From Oscarella lobularis (Eukaryota > Porifera > Homoscleromorpha > Homosclerophorida > Oscarellidae): 64,000 nt of DNA. The DNA is taken from contig NC_089189.1 of the NCBI RefSeq assembly GCF_947507565.1, forward strand, positions 1,488,001 through 1,552,000, read 5' to 3'. The notes beneath the pieces were generated by a model that was given only the letters and a program-made list of their open reading frames with translations, was not told the DNA's origin and ran no database searches. Positions 31,254-43,145 of this stretch are shown one piece after another. The translations under genes and the position numbers were made by a program. Position 1 is the stretch's first letter, and each line of letters starts with the position of its first letter.

Positions 31254-32006
31254 TGACTGACCCTGTTCACTATCCATCTCGAAACGTCTCCCTGACCCAG
31301 TATCATCATGCCTCAAGTTCGAATGCAACTTTGTACTGTCTAAAGTACGTATTCTCGTGGTACAATGTTACGACAAATACAAAGTCGACGGCAGATCAGG
31401 AATGTCTTCTAATCGCGAACAGCGGAGAAATCTCGAATGGCAATCACGAAATACATTCAACTGACGGTGTGGATTACAGTAACATCCATTTATTTACATA
31501 GCTAGGTACGTAGTTGTTGTTTCTCAACGTCGAACTTCTCGAGTGATGTATTAACTTAGAACGGTCAGCTTTACCTCTGTGAACGTGCTAGTAGCAAACT
31601 CGGCTAAGGTGGTCTAACTCTATGTAAAGCCTATTATGAATAGGCGCCTTTCTTACAGAGGTCTCTACGAGGCAGTGTTGTGGGCTTGAGTCACTCTGCT
31701 ACATCTCTAATGTGAATGGTTGGACCGGCGCTTGGATCGTTTCGATTCGCGTGGAGCGAGACTAACGGTCTTTGAAAATACGCTGACTGATCTCTTAGTG
31801 AAATCTATTTATTTACATATCTAGGTAAGGGATATCCGTTCAACTATCATCTCATATTCGGATTTATGGGATTCGGCTGTTTAATTGCAATTCTGATAGG
31901 GTCCTTTTTGCCGTGGAGTTTATCGCGAAAAATCGAAGAATCTGACTTGGAAAACGATGACGCTGAATCAAAAAACAAACTCGCTAAAACTCAACTAAAA
32001 CTCTAA
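31254..32006 (+). pseudogene. Membrane-protein 3' exon split by a ~300-bp insertion
   Basis: 31254-31500 reads as an extracellular segment with several N-glycosylation sequons (NVS, NAT, NVT) and cysteines (LYCLKYVFSW, QECLLIANSG). It ends SNIHLFT then TAG. The same LFTYLG codons recur at 31815 and continue as GYPFNYHLIFGFMGFGCLIA, one hydrophobic helix with a basic stop-transfer (SRKIEE) and an acidic/lysine tail, to TAA at 32004-32006. The simplest reading is one exon for a single-pass or last-pass membrane segment, interrupted by 31509-31802 with ~24 bp of duplicated flank. Family not recognised. An upstream exon ending at ATATTTCAG/GTACGAG near 31097 is possible but unproven. Confidence 0.4.
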
Positions 32007-32334
32007 ACGATTCGCTCTCAATTGAATAGGAGAGTATGTATGCAACCTCGCGCTCTCCTCCCCTGTGTCTACGACGCGGAGCAGAAAACAATTGACAAAA
32101 AAAAACGTCACTTCCTTCGGGGTAGAATCGTTGTCTGCCATGCATGAGAGCACAACTAAGGAATCCTGCGACTTTCCTCAGGCGCCTTCGAATCAAAGCG
32201 ATTAGTAGATGCTGCTAGGGTTGACTCAGACAAAAGGCACATAGTCGAAATATGTGAATATACGTATATACATGTACATACCGTGCACGCACAGCGAACC
32301 TTCCGATCGACGTCGTACTATAATCATAATCGTG

Positions 32335-32395
32335 CATTATGTTATTTAGGGCACAAGGGGTGTGAGTTAGTGCCCGAGGCGAAATCATAGAGTAT
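32335..32395 (+). repeat. Dispersed repeat block shared with 63910-63975
   Basis: TTATTTAGGGCACAAGGGG followed by TGTGAGTTAGTGCCCGAGGC and GAAATCAT matches the reverse complement of 63905-63975 with few changes. Surrounding sequence is not shared. The type is unknown. Confidence 0.6.
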
Positions 32396-33063
32396 TGGGT
32401 GTTCCTATACCGGAGTAGTTCAGCGTATCCCTGCAAAAACTAAAAGTAAACGCATCTAGTGAGAGACACGGTCATACGCATTCCTAAAGCGTTTAGACGC
32501 GTGACGCGAAAGTAGAGAGTAAGCGCGATGCGTGTACGATATGGTGGGTCCCATATAGGGGAACCCGAACAAAATCTCGAACGGTCGTCGAGAGAAACAG
32601 TCGTTTTGAATGGTAAAAAAGTAATCGCGAAAGTAATTGACGCTGGATTGCTTACCAGGGAGTGGATGCGTCGTCTTCATCATGATGGGTGGGATTCCGC
32701 GAAGGGGCATGCAGCTAGAAATCGTCCGGTACCGGTACGACGTCCTCTCGAATCTAACAGGCATCCTATACGCATAAGAACGCGTCTGACAAGAGTCATA
32801 GACCTTTTAGTAGCTCACCAGTTCAGACGAAACAGTCTAAAGAGAAAGAAAAGTGACGATGTCGCAGCTAGGGTCACACTCTGGTAACTTAATTCGATGA
32901 CTCTCGGTGCGTCGATCGACTTCTCCATCTTAAGATTTGCGAAGGCCACAGTAGGCAGCGGGAGCGTACATCTATGGAAGCTCAGTGGCTATGCTGGTCT
33001 GCAACCCGGATTGCTCGTGGGGAAATTATCTATTATTAGCTATAATTGCTGCAGACTCTCTCT
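32396..33063. other. No gene recognised
   Basis: A 120-codon + strand frame starts at an ATG at 32528 and a minus-strand frame overlaps it. Neither has recognisable motifs. It may contain the 5' remainder of the first Helitron fragment. Confidence 0.3.
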
Positions 33064-34773
33064 ATATACACTTCTATGCGATCAGCCCGGTACCGGTTTT
33101 TTAATATCGTCAATTAAACGTCTTCCGGGCGGCAATTGACTGGTAGCAGCGGGTTCGCAATGCCGTGAAACCACTGAATACCGTATATAGGACGGGTACA
33201 TCTCAGTTCATGCTTACAATAGACTGCATATCCGCTGGTAGCAGCGGGTTCGCAATGCCGTGAAACCGCGGAATAGATTGGACGGGTACATCTCAGTATA
33301 TGCACCGATTACGCAGTCGGGTCTACTTTGCATCGAACGCAGTCTGCAGCCGAAGCGGGTACATTAGAAGTGCGCGATGGACCTACCGAATTTTGATTGT
33401 CGTTGTTCGACCTCAATTAAAAGTTCACTGCACGGTTTCTCGGTGGCCACGGAATAGCCAAAACGATGCCTGCATTCTAGATGCGAAAATGCGCTTTCCG
33501 GCATCCTAGGCGCTTAGACCAGGGATACTAGACAATAGGGATAAGAAACGCACGCATGGCAGTGTACATTGTGACGCATGATGCGTGACACGCCACGCCC
33601 CTTCACCACTTGGACCTCTGTCAAATAATTATCGATATCTCCAAATCTGAAAGCTGCAGAGCCTTCTAATATTTTGGCAAGGTTTGGAACTGACTACGAA
33701 TTAATTTCCTTTTGTCGTTTTTATCAAACGAGGCTGCCTACGACGATTTTGCCCCGTTTCTCTTCAGCACGCGACTTTGTGCAATTGTTATGATTGTTTG
33801 AAAGGATTTTAGATCCCCAAAGTCTATTCGAATATTAGACTATAAACGTCAAAGTGCAACTGTCCTGCCCAAGATCGTCTGTCATTCCTAATCACCAGAT
33901 TAAAGGCAATTTTGCAATTTGCCAATAGAGGTGCTTAGCAGAAAATCGTCTCGATTTTGACGGTTAGAAACCAGTAATGATTTTGGGCAATACAGTTGCA
34001 CTTTGAGGTATATTGTCAACAATTTAAATGAACTTTGGGGTTCTGAAAACCTCTAGAACGATCATAACAATTGCACAAAGTCACGGTGATGGGGTGCTGT
34101 AGGGAAACGGGTCGAAATCGTCTATAGGACATCATCGTTTTGCTTTAAAACGACTTTCGAGAATGTTGCAAAAACATTTTGCAACCTTGCCAAAATTATT
34201 CACTTGCTCTCGAGCTTTTGGATTTCGAGAAATCGGGGAATTACTTAAGAGAGTTCAAACGGACGTGGAGGGGGGCGTGCCGAGTCACGCATGTATTATG
34301 ACGTTACAATAGGCCATGCGCGCGTTTCTTATCCCTATTGTCTAGTATCCCTGCTTAGACCAAGCATCCATGGTTATACCAGACACGCAGATTACCGATT
34401 GGACTGAGAACCACACTGTGTTTTGCAAAAAATACAGATTCTCAAATCTCAGAACCATTCTGAATACGTTATGTCGAATCAACGCAAGGTCAACCGGTTG
34501 CGAGAGCCAGACAATTGAATAACGGTTGGCGGGTTCCAAACAAATCTGTCGAACTGGTTTCAAATTATTGTCTTCCGACTAGCAGTGACTATTCGCTGCC
34601 ACTTGCTCCGACCTGAAAAGAGTGCCCGGTAACTTGGAACGCTTTTACTCAAGGGCAGTTCGCATGAACGGACCGGAAGTCGTACAGGAAGTTATGGTTC
34701 TAACGAACGTCTGACTCTTTTCCTTCTCCGAAACAGAAACGAACCACCCGGGCGAAGCCGGGTAATTAGCTAG
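33064..34773 (+). mobile_element. Helitron unit 0: non-autonomous, 3' part only
   Basis: 33064-34773, minus the inserted foldback at 33521-34352, is colinear with the 3' part of unit 3 (44225-45055). It ends with the Helitron 3' signature: hairpin ACCCGGGCGAAGCCGGGT at 34746-34763, then AATTAGCTAG. No matching 5' terminus is seen upstream, so it is 5'-truncated or diverged. Two internal copies of GGTAGCAGCGGGTTCGCAAT (33141 and 33237) are a short tandem duplication. Confidence 0.7.
33521..34352. mobile_element. Foldback transposon, 9-bp target duplication
   Basis: Termini AGGGATACTAGACAATAGGG and its reverse complement form the ends. The two halves (33521-33930 and 33945-34352) are diverged inverted copies over almost their whole length. 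GCTTAGACC flanks both sides (33512-33520, 34353-34361). Unit 3 shows the unoccupied site at 44580. With 9 bp a Mutator-like origin is possible. A CAGGG-ended hAT element with 8 bp is the alternative. No ORF. Confidence 0.8.
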
Positions 34774-37700
34774 TCTCTACCACTTTTTAAAAGCATACGC
34801 GCCATCCTTTGTAGAATGGTCACGTGCCGACTTTGTTCGCGAACTCCTCCGTCGGATCGCTTCGGAAGACGACGTCCCTTCGCGAGCGAATTTTGCGAAA
34901 GGACGAGTACCGCGTGGTGGGCTTCGATTTCGTCGGGGCCCCTTTCGGAAATCGTCGATTTTCGAGCGATTCCGGCGTCGTTTCGCTTCGTTCGAAGTGC
35001 CGAGAGCGATCATTCGACACCACGAAGCGTTTTCGATCTTCGAATCGCGCCGAAAACGTCCGCGAAGCTCCCTTTTGGGCGATTTTCGCGATCCATCGAT
35101 TTCGAACCGCGCGCGGACGACTTTCTCGACGACAGCGTCGATTTATCGCGTTGTCCTGAACACCCTTCCACTTTCGATTGCCGATCGAGGCCCCTTTCCG
35201 GGAAATCGTCTTTTTTCTATGAAATCGCCCACTTCCGCCAGTCGTTTCCGCTTCCGAAAGCGATTTGTCGATGCCGCGAAGCCCTTTCGTTCGCGAAGTC
35301 CCGAAATCGCTTTCTCGCACTGTTTTCCTCGCTGACGTCATCGAGAAAATCCCGCACCATCTTGCATTCCGTCGCTTATACGGGTAACAGCCATTGTCTT
35401 TTTTGCGTGTCCGTTTCGGCTCTTCTCGGCTTCTCCTCCGTGTTTTTCGGTCTCAGTCGCTCTCTAAACTGTCTTCTCGCTCCGTTGCAAGCGAGAATAG
35501 CCTATCGGTGAATTGCTCGCATGCATTTACGCGTTCCCCGATCGTTCTCTGTGCCGCAAAGGTCTCTCGAACGTTCTGTTCTCGGCGTTCGAACGTTGCT
35601 GACGACGATTTCATCGCCCCGTCGTCATCTCTCCGGTGAATTCGCCACGTCCACGTCCTTTTCCCTATCGCCGCCATCTTGGCATTTTCGACGGTCTCGC
35701 GACGATATCTGTACGAGCCGTTTCGACGCCGATTCTTCGCCAATTCCCATTTTCGTCGGAATTGCCGTCGCGAGAAGCCGTGGCGCTCATTGGTACTTTA
35801 TTTATTCCCGTCTCCCTGATCGTTGATTGCTCTGGCGTAGTTTTGTTTTTCGAAACGTTCTCTTTTCAAACGTTTCGATTCTCCACTCTCGAAGAGTCGA
35901 TCGCGTTCGGTCGACTGTCGCTCAGTGAGTATTTCGACATTGCTTTGTTCCGTAGCAGAAGTTTAATTCCGCTTTTCTTTAGATTTCACAGACACTCGAC
36001 GTTTTAGTCCGTGCCCTGCGGCCGGACTACTTATTATCCCAAAAAACCAAAAAAAACCCAGAAAAGCCAAAACAACAGAAACAACAGATAAACTCAGGCA
36101 AAGCGAAAAAATCTCTCTCCTAGATTTACCGTCAATTCGCAATGCCCCGGAAGAGAAAGAACGTCACCGACAATGCCGAGGTTTCTCGCCATGCGAAAAG
36201 AATGCGTACAGCGAGATCCTCATCACGAGACACAAGAGACCATTCATATGCAGTTCACTCCTCTGATCTTTCCTCTACGACGCCCGCCACCGCTGAATTG
36301 CTTTCCGACTCTTCCACAGATCGCCGCCCCCTAATCCCTTCCCATTCACACGTTTTCCAATCTGTTCTTTCCCCTGGTGCACCCAGTAATTCCCTTCTCA
36401 CTGTGTCCTTCTTAAGCGCCTCAAGTCTTTTACCACGTCTTCCTTCATCAACTATTTTGCCCATCTCAACAGAATCTCCTTTCTCGCGTAACTCATCAGC
36501 AGCTGCCATTCTCGCTGAACAGACAAGCAACACAGCCAGAAGTGCAGAGCGTTTACCGCATCAAGCAACGCAGATTCCGTGTGATATGGTAACAATGGTA
36601 CAAAATAGAGACCTCCCGCCCCCACTGTCACCAAGCAATAGCGAACAACCTGCCCCTACAGCGAATGATGCAGACACGCGCGAATTTGCGACAGATCAGG
36701 TTAATATCGTCCAGTCTTTGCCCATTCAATCGGCGGAAGACACCGCTCAAGACGTTCACCCACCCGCACCAATACCTAACGAGCGTGCAGAAGTACACGA
36801 CGTACCCGTACCTCTCCCAAACTATCCCGCATTTCATTATAACCCGCGAAATCTGTACGATGGCGCACGCACAGGTTCAATGTCAGCTACCTGCCTTCAC
36901 TGCAATGCAAAGAAGTGGCCAACCGAACCTCCGGGAATTTGTTGCGCAAACGGCAAAGTTGACGTTCCTTTGCTTGGTCCTCCTCCCGAGCCGTTACGCG
37001 CTCTTCTCACGACCAACACACCACCAGCGAAAGAATTCAGAAACAAAATTCGCACGTACAATTCATGCTTTGTTATGACGTCATTTCAAGCGCACACTGT
37101 AGTCGAGCCCGGATTCATGCCCACCTTTAAAGTTCAAGGGCAAATTTACCATAATATCGGACCTCTCACTCCTGCAGCTGAACAGCAACCCCAATTCGTC
37201 CAAGTATACTTCATAGACGATCGTGGTCAACAAGCCGACGCCAGATTATCTTGGCAAACGGACCGAGAATCGCAGCTAAATAGGGACCACCCTTCACCTA
37301 CAAGACATGCTCCACCAACACAACGAGCACGTTCGCATTTTGAAAACCGCGCTCGATCAGCGAACACCAGACATGCCTGACTATCGTGTCGTTATTCGCG
37401 CCGACAGAGTTCCCCGAGGCCAACATCAACGAACGTTCAATGCGCCATCTGGCAACGACGTTGCTGCAATTTTACCCGAAGGTCAAGAAGGATATCGCGA
37501 CATCGTCCTTTCCAATAGAGATGATACAATAAAACGCATTACCGAAATTCACAGATCTTATGATTCGTTGCAATACCCGCTTCTTTTTCCGAGAGGCGAA
37601 GACGGATACACAATATTGTGCCGACAAAAGGATTCGAAAACGAATCGAATCATCGAGAAAAAAATGTCAATGCTTCAATTTTACGCATTTCGAATCATGC

Positions 37701-40700
37701 AGCGCGACGGCGACTTTAACATTCTTCTACGTGCAGGCGAATTGTCTCACCAGTTCATTGTCGACGTTTTTGCGAAAATAGAAACTGACAGACTAAACCA
37801 CATGCGCACAAATCAAGAACAACTTCGTGCTGCCTCCTACACGGCCCTAAGAGATGCAGTCGAAACTGACGGCGACGTGAGCAACGTCGGTCAATTGGTC
37901 GTGTTGCCGTCGTCATTTACCGGAGGACCCCGATACATGCACGAAAAGTGCCAAGACGCAATGACGTACGTCAAGCATCACGGAGCTCCCGATTTATTCA
38001 TAACCATGACCTGCAATCCAAATTGGCCGGAAATTACGAGCGAACTCTTTCCCGGACAATCACCAAAAGATCGGCACGATCTCATAGCAAGAGTTTTCCG
38101 TTTGATTGTTCAAAGGTCCTTGTACCTGGTGGACACGCAACACATTTACGGCATCAAACGGTGCCACGTGTACACGATCGAGTGGCAAAAGCGCGGCCTA
38201 CCTCACGTACACTGTCTCTCTTGGATGGTAGAAAAAATTCGTCCCGATCAAATAGACAGCATCATAAGCGCCGAACTTCCCGACCCCAACGAAGACCCAG
38301 AACTTTTCGCAACAATAACCAAGCACATGATCCACGGACCTTGCGGCCAACTCAATCGCAGATCTCCTTGCATGAAAGACGGCCAATGCACCAAACATTA
38401 TCCTAGAGAGTTTTTGCGCGAGACCATCACATCGCTCAACGGTTATCCCCTATACCGACGTCGATCTCCAGAAGACGGCGGAATAGAAACGACCATAGGC
38501 AGATTTCACGTTGACAACAGGTGGGTCATTCCGTACAGTCCATTTCTATCTCGCACTTTCGGCTGCCACGTGAACGTCGAATACTGCAGGTCCATTTGCG
38601 CGCTGAAGTACCTCATGGCCTACTTGAACAAGGGCAAAGACAAAGCTGTCGTTAGCTTAGCAAATCGGCACAGGAACGACGAAATCACGCGGTACCAAAT
38701 AGCGAGATACATTAGTACAAACGAAGGCGTTTGGCGCATGCTTCAGTTTCCCATTCACGACCACTTTCCAGCAGTCGAACAACTTCATGTTCATCTGGAA
38801 AACGGCCAGAGAACGCTGTTTAACGTTCAGAACGCTCCGGACCGTGCAGCAGAACCTCCATCTACGACGCTAACCGGTTTCTTCGAGCTCTGCGCTACTG
38901 ACAACTTCGCCAAAACTCTACTATACATCGACGTTCCACGATACTACAGATGGGTGAAAAAAAAGTGGCAGAGAAGAATACAAGGTCACCTCGTGCCCGA
39001 AACTGACGGCATTAGAAAGTCAACAACTTTAGGACGCATTTACACGGTGCATCCCAGAAACACCGAATGCTATCTTTTGCGACTTCTTTTGCTTCACGTT
39101 CGAGGACCGACGTCTTTTGCAGACTTAAGAACAGTAGATGGTACCATTTTTGACACCTACGCCGAAGCGTGCCGGGAACGCGGACTTTTGGCCGACGATC
39201 AGCATTGGCACCTCGCACTCACAGAAGCAACCGTCACCGATCGTCCTTACAAAATTCGCGACATGTTTGCCATCATGCTTCACATGTGCGAAATTTCCGA
39301 TCCTCTTCGTTTATGGGAACAACACAAAGAAGCGATGGCCCAAGATTTCCTCCGAACTCTTCGCAGACGCGCAAACGGCGACACGCTACCGTACACTGAC
39401 GCAATTTTCAACCGAGCTTTACTTTGCATCGAGAACAAGCTCCTTTCGTTTCCTGGAGGAAAACCTCTCAGCGATTACCATTTGCCCAGTCCTGATCGCT
39501 CTTCTGAACAAGAAGACGACAGCCTTCCTAGAGAAATTGCTGCTGAATACTTTTATAACACCGCTGAAATGCAAGAGCGACTCACACGAAACGAACACTC
39601 CCTCACCGAAGACCAAAGACAAATTTACGAAGAATTACTTGCTTACGTCGTTCAAGGTCCCAACGATTCCATCATTTTCCTCGATGCGCCAGGAGGAACA
39701 GGAAAAACCTACTTGCTCAATCTTTTCCTTGACAAAATACGATCGCAAGGCGAAATCGCTCTCGCAGTAGCTTCTTCGGGAATCGCAGCAACTCTCCTCA
39801 CTGGCGGCAAGACGGCCCACTTTGTTTTTAAACTCCTTTAGACATCAGTCGTTACGACCGTCCCACTTGCACCATTCAGAAGAACACCGCGCGATCGCGA
39901 CTTCTCTCCCTCGCCAAAGTCGTTGTGTGGGACGAATGCACCATGGCGAACAAAAAAGCTCTTGAGGCATTAGACAGATTCCTTCGAGATATTCGCAACA
40001 ACGACACACTCATGGGAGGTCTGCCTCTAATACTGGCAGGAGACTTCCGACAAATGCTACCGGTGATACCAAAAGGAACAAAGGCCGACGAGATCGCCGC
40101 ATGCCTCAAATACTCGCGCTCCATTTGGCCTAAAGTCCGAACTATGCGTTTGACAACGAACATGAGAGTTCATCTGTACGGAGACCGCGAGTCAGGCTCT
40201 TATGCAGAATTACTCTTGGAAATCGGCAATGGAACAATTCCCACTGGCCCTGAAGACGGTCTTATCAACGTACCTTGCGGCACCGTAGTCCAATCACCTA
40301 ACGAACTCATACAAGCCGTTTTCCCTCAACTTCACGAGCGATACAAAGACACCGCCTGGCTTGGCGAACGCGCCATTCTCGCTCCTCGAAATGACGCCGT
40401 CAATCAAATAAACGACACTATGCTCCAGCTCATACCAGACAACGAAAAAGTTTATCTCGCCGTTGATAGAACCAGACGATGCAGTCAACTATCCCACGGA
40501 AGTTCTTAATTCCCTGAATCCCCCCGGTCTTCCTGCGTACACCTTAGCTCTAAAAGTCGGTGCGCCTATTATGCTTCTGCGAAATATCGACGCCCCGAAA
40601 CTGTGCAACGGAACAAAGTTGACCGTCACCCGACTCTGCCCCAACGTTATCGAGGCGACAATTTGCACTGGACAGTACGCAGGCGAGAGTGTATTTATTC

Positions 40701-41138
40701 CGCGCATCCCTCTAATTCCTTCTGATTCCACTGTTCCGTTCAAGAGACTGCAGTTTCCCGTCAGGCTGTCCTTTGCAATGACGATAAACAAGTCGCAGGG
40801 ACAGACATTGAAAACGGTTGGTCTCAGTCTTCAGACCAAATGCTTTTCTCACGGCCAATTCTACGTCGCCTGCTCGCGTGTAAGTTCTCCTACTAATTTG
40901 TACGTCCTAACAGAATCTCCCAGAACAGCAAACGTAGTCTATCACGAAGTGCTTTAGCGGGACCTCCCCTTCCCCTTCCCTAACCCCAACCTACCTTATC
41001 CTACGCCTCGAAAGAGGCCAACATTTTTGGGCCACGTGGCGTACGGACCTCCCCGTGCCTGGGTAACTCCGACACGTACGCCAGTAAGTAAGTAATAAAT
41101 TTAAAACCACACCCGGGCGAAGCCGGGTAGTCAGCTAG
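34774..41138 (+). mobile_element. Helitron unit 1: autonomous type, decayed
   Basis: It starts TCTCTACCACTTTT directly after the CTAG of unit 0. It ends with the hairpin ACCCGGGCGAAGCCGGGT at 41111-41128, then AGTCAGCTAG at 41138. It carries a Rep/helicase gene (36142-40957) with frameshifts. The ~1.3 kb before the gene is the C/T- and CpG-rich 5' region shared, diverged, by all units. Confidence 0.85.
36142..40957 (+). pseudogene. Helitron Rep/helicase pseudogene (unit 1)
   Basis: Colinear with the intact gene of unit 4. It begins MPRKRKNV at 36142. The variable Ser-rich N-terminus is followed by a CHCNAKK/CCANGK zinc-like region, Rep motif FITMTCNPNW, the HUH motif GLPHVH, the two-tyrosine motif KYLMAYLNKGKD, and the helicase P-loop GGTGKTYLLN. 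Three lesions break it. There is a 1-nt change near 37285, a 1-nt loss near 39833 giving FKLL-stop just after the P-loop, and a loss of about 8 nt near 40470. Helicase motifs beyond these points (WDECTMAN, GDFRQM, INKSQGQT, VACSRVS) are still legible in shifted frames up to 40957. An active copy would nick and unwind DNA for rolling-circle-like transposition. Confidence 0.9.
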
Positions 41139-43145
41139 TCTGCTGCACTAATAGCGAAGCGGCCATCTTGGACGCGATGGCCGCGCCCGCTTTCGGCCGC
41201 GAACTCCTCCGCCGGATCGCTTCGCGTCGCGAAATCGCCGCGCTCGCGCGACTCTGCGGACGATTCGTGACGACGTACCGCGCTCCGAATTCGTCGGGGC
41301 CCCTTTCGGAAATCGTCGAATTTCGACCGAATCGGGCGCTTTCGCGCTTCGATCGAAGTTCGGACGGCGATCGTTCGCCGATTCGAAGCGTTTTCGCTCT
41401 TCCGTTCGCGCCGAAAACGCCCGCGATGCTCCGTTTTCGACGAGTGCGCGCCGTCTTCCTCCTCGATCGATTTCGAAAACCGCTCGGACGACTCTCTCGC
41501 GAGCAGGGCCGCTTTTTCGCGTCTCTCTGAGTCGCCTTCCACTTTCGAACGGCGTCGAGGCCCCTTCCGGGAATCCCGCTCTTTTCTAGGTGATCGCTTA
41601 CTTGCGCGCTCCTCGCGAACTTTCCACGCTCATTAATCGATGCCTCGAAGCTGTTTCTTCGCTCTCTTTGCGACGAAACCGCGTTCTTCTCTACGTTTTC
41701 GAAGTTCGCACGCACCATGCATCTTCGACATCGGGTACACAACGGGCATTCCGCAATGCCTTCTAAATCAAAAACTGTGGGCATGGATAAAACTGTACGT
41801 TTTTGATGGGCACCTCAAACTGGGCATTTCGCAAATACGAACAATGCCCATTGGGAGCGGGTTTTACTTCGGCTAACATTCGTACGACGTCGAGTTGCAG
41901 GCAGTAAAGTCGTCTGGTAGCTGTCAAATTTAATTAACGCGTGCACGTAAACGACAGTTAAACGCAATTTTTTTTGTATAAATGCGACTTTCACTAAAAT
42001 TTCGATTCGGAGCTAATTAAGTTACACAATGGTCTTTCCGCAATGCCTTCAAAATAAATAAGCTGTGTGCATGGATCAAATTGGACATTTGATGGGCACC
42101 TCAAACGGGTATTTCGCAAATGCGAACAATACTTGCTTTGTCCGTTCAATAGGGCCGCTGCCATCACCTGCCTCTTCTTTTCGACAATTAATAAATTAAT
42201 CGCAGTGGGAGCGGTTTTTTTTTGCGGATAACACTGTCTGCATTCATTTGCGATCATACGTGCTACGGCGAGTAGGCAGCGGCAGGAAGTGAAGTCGGCG
42301 GGTAGCAGTCAAATTTAATTAATTCGAGTCCGTAAACGACAGCTAATCGCAATCTTTTTGCACAAATGCGACTTGAAGTGTAATTTTGACTCGGAGCGAA
42401 GGTACACAACGGGCATTCCGCAATGCTTTCAAAAACATGGCGTATTTCGCATACACCGACAATACTTGCTTTGTTCTTTTACTGGGATGGCAGTACCTGT
42501 CTCTTCTTTTTACAATCTATCGCAGTGGGAGCGGGTTTTACTTCCGCTAACATGGTCTGCATTGAAGTGAAATCATACGTACGACGACGAGTGGAGAGTG
42601 GCAGGCAATGAAGTCGGTGGGTAGCTGTCGAATTGTATTACTGCAAGTCCGTGAACACTGCTAAAAAGTCAACAGTCAGAAAATCGTAGCATAATGACGG
42701 TGGAGCGGGTATCTCACGTGTACTCTCCTATGTAGGCACAATGCGTCAAATGCGAAACCGGTGTTGGGCGCGATTGTGCTTCTCAAGCCGGGTCACAGTG
42801 ATTAGAGAATGCCTCTCAGTTGCAGAAAATATTGCGTGCGCAATGCTTCGAATGCGACAACACTGTTAGGCGGACTTTTGCGAGCGAGACGGTTCTTGAG
42901 ACCTGTGGGAGTGACATCGACTTGCAGGACAGGCCCGGTGACGTTGCGAGCAGATCTCCCTCTTACCCTTGCCGTGGCTTGGGCTTCGAGATCGGGTACC
43001 AAGGAAACAATTCTCTCTCAGGGGCCGGAAGTGATGCCGAATGACCTGGCAGTGGTCCCGGAAATGCGCCCCTTGCACGTGTCTGCACGTACGCCAATAA
43101 GTAACGCCGACCGAAAAAACCCGAGCGAAGCCGGGTAGTTAGCTA
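41139..43145 (+). mobile_element. Helitron unit 2: non-autonomous
   Basis: It starts TCTGCTGCACTAATAGCG after the CTAG of unit 1 and ends with hairpin ACCCGAGCGAAGCCGGGT (43118-43135) and AGTTAGCTAG at 43145. No Rep/Hel. The first ~600 bp resemble the 5' regions of the other units. The centre is the tandem repeat at 41726-42640. Confidence 0.8.
41726..42640 (+). repeat. Internal tandem repeats of Helitron unit 2, three copies
   Basis: Three diverged copies begin near 41726, 42021 and 42401 with a G-TACACAA-GGGCATTCCGCAATGC-like block. Each continues through a GTGGGAGCGG-TTTACTT block and a GGCAG-AA-TGAAGTCG-GGTAGC-GTC-AATT block. Unit length varies from about 240 to 380 bp because of indels. 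Confidence 0.7.

Noticed and set aside
32528-32887. 120-codon + strand frame with an overlapping minus-strand frame
   Set aside because: No motif, no splice context and arginine-rich composition of a random frame. Not listed as a gene.
34816-35511. Long + strand frames in the 5' regions of Helitron units (also near 41168, 45084, 51784)
   Set aside because: Open on several frames at once because stop codons need TA and the region is TCG-rich. Sequence similarity between units does not track one frame on the + strand.
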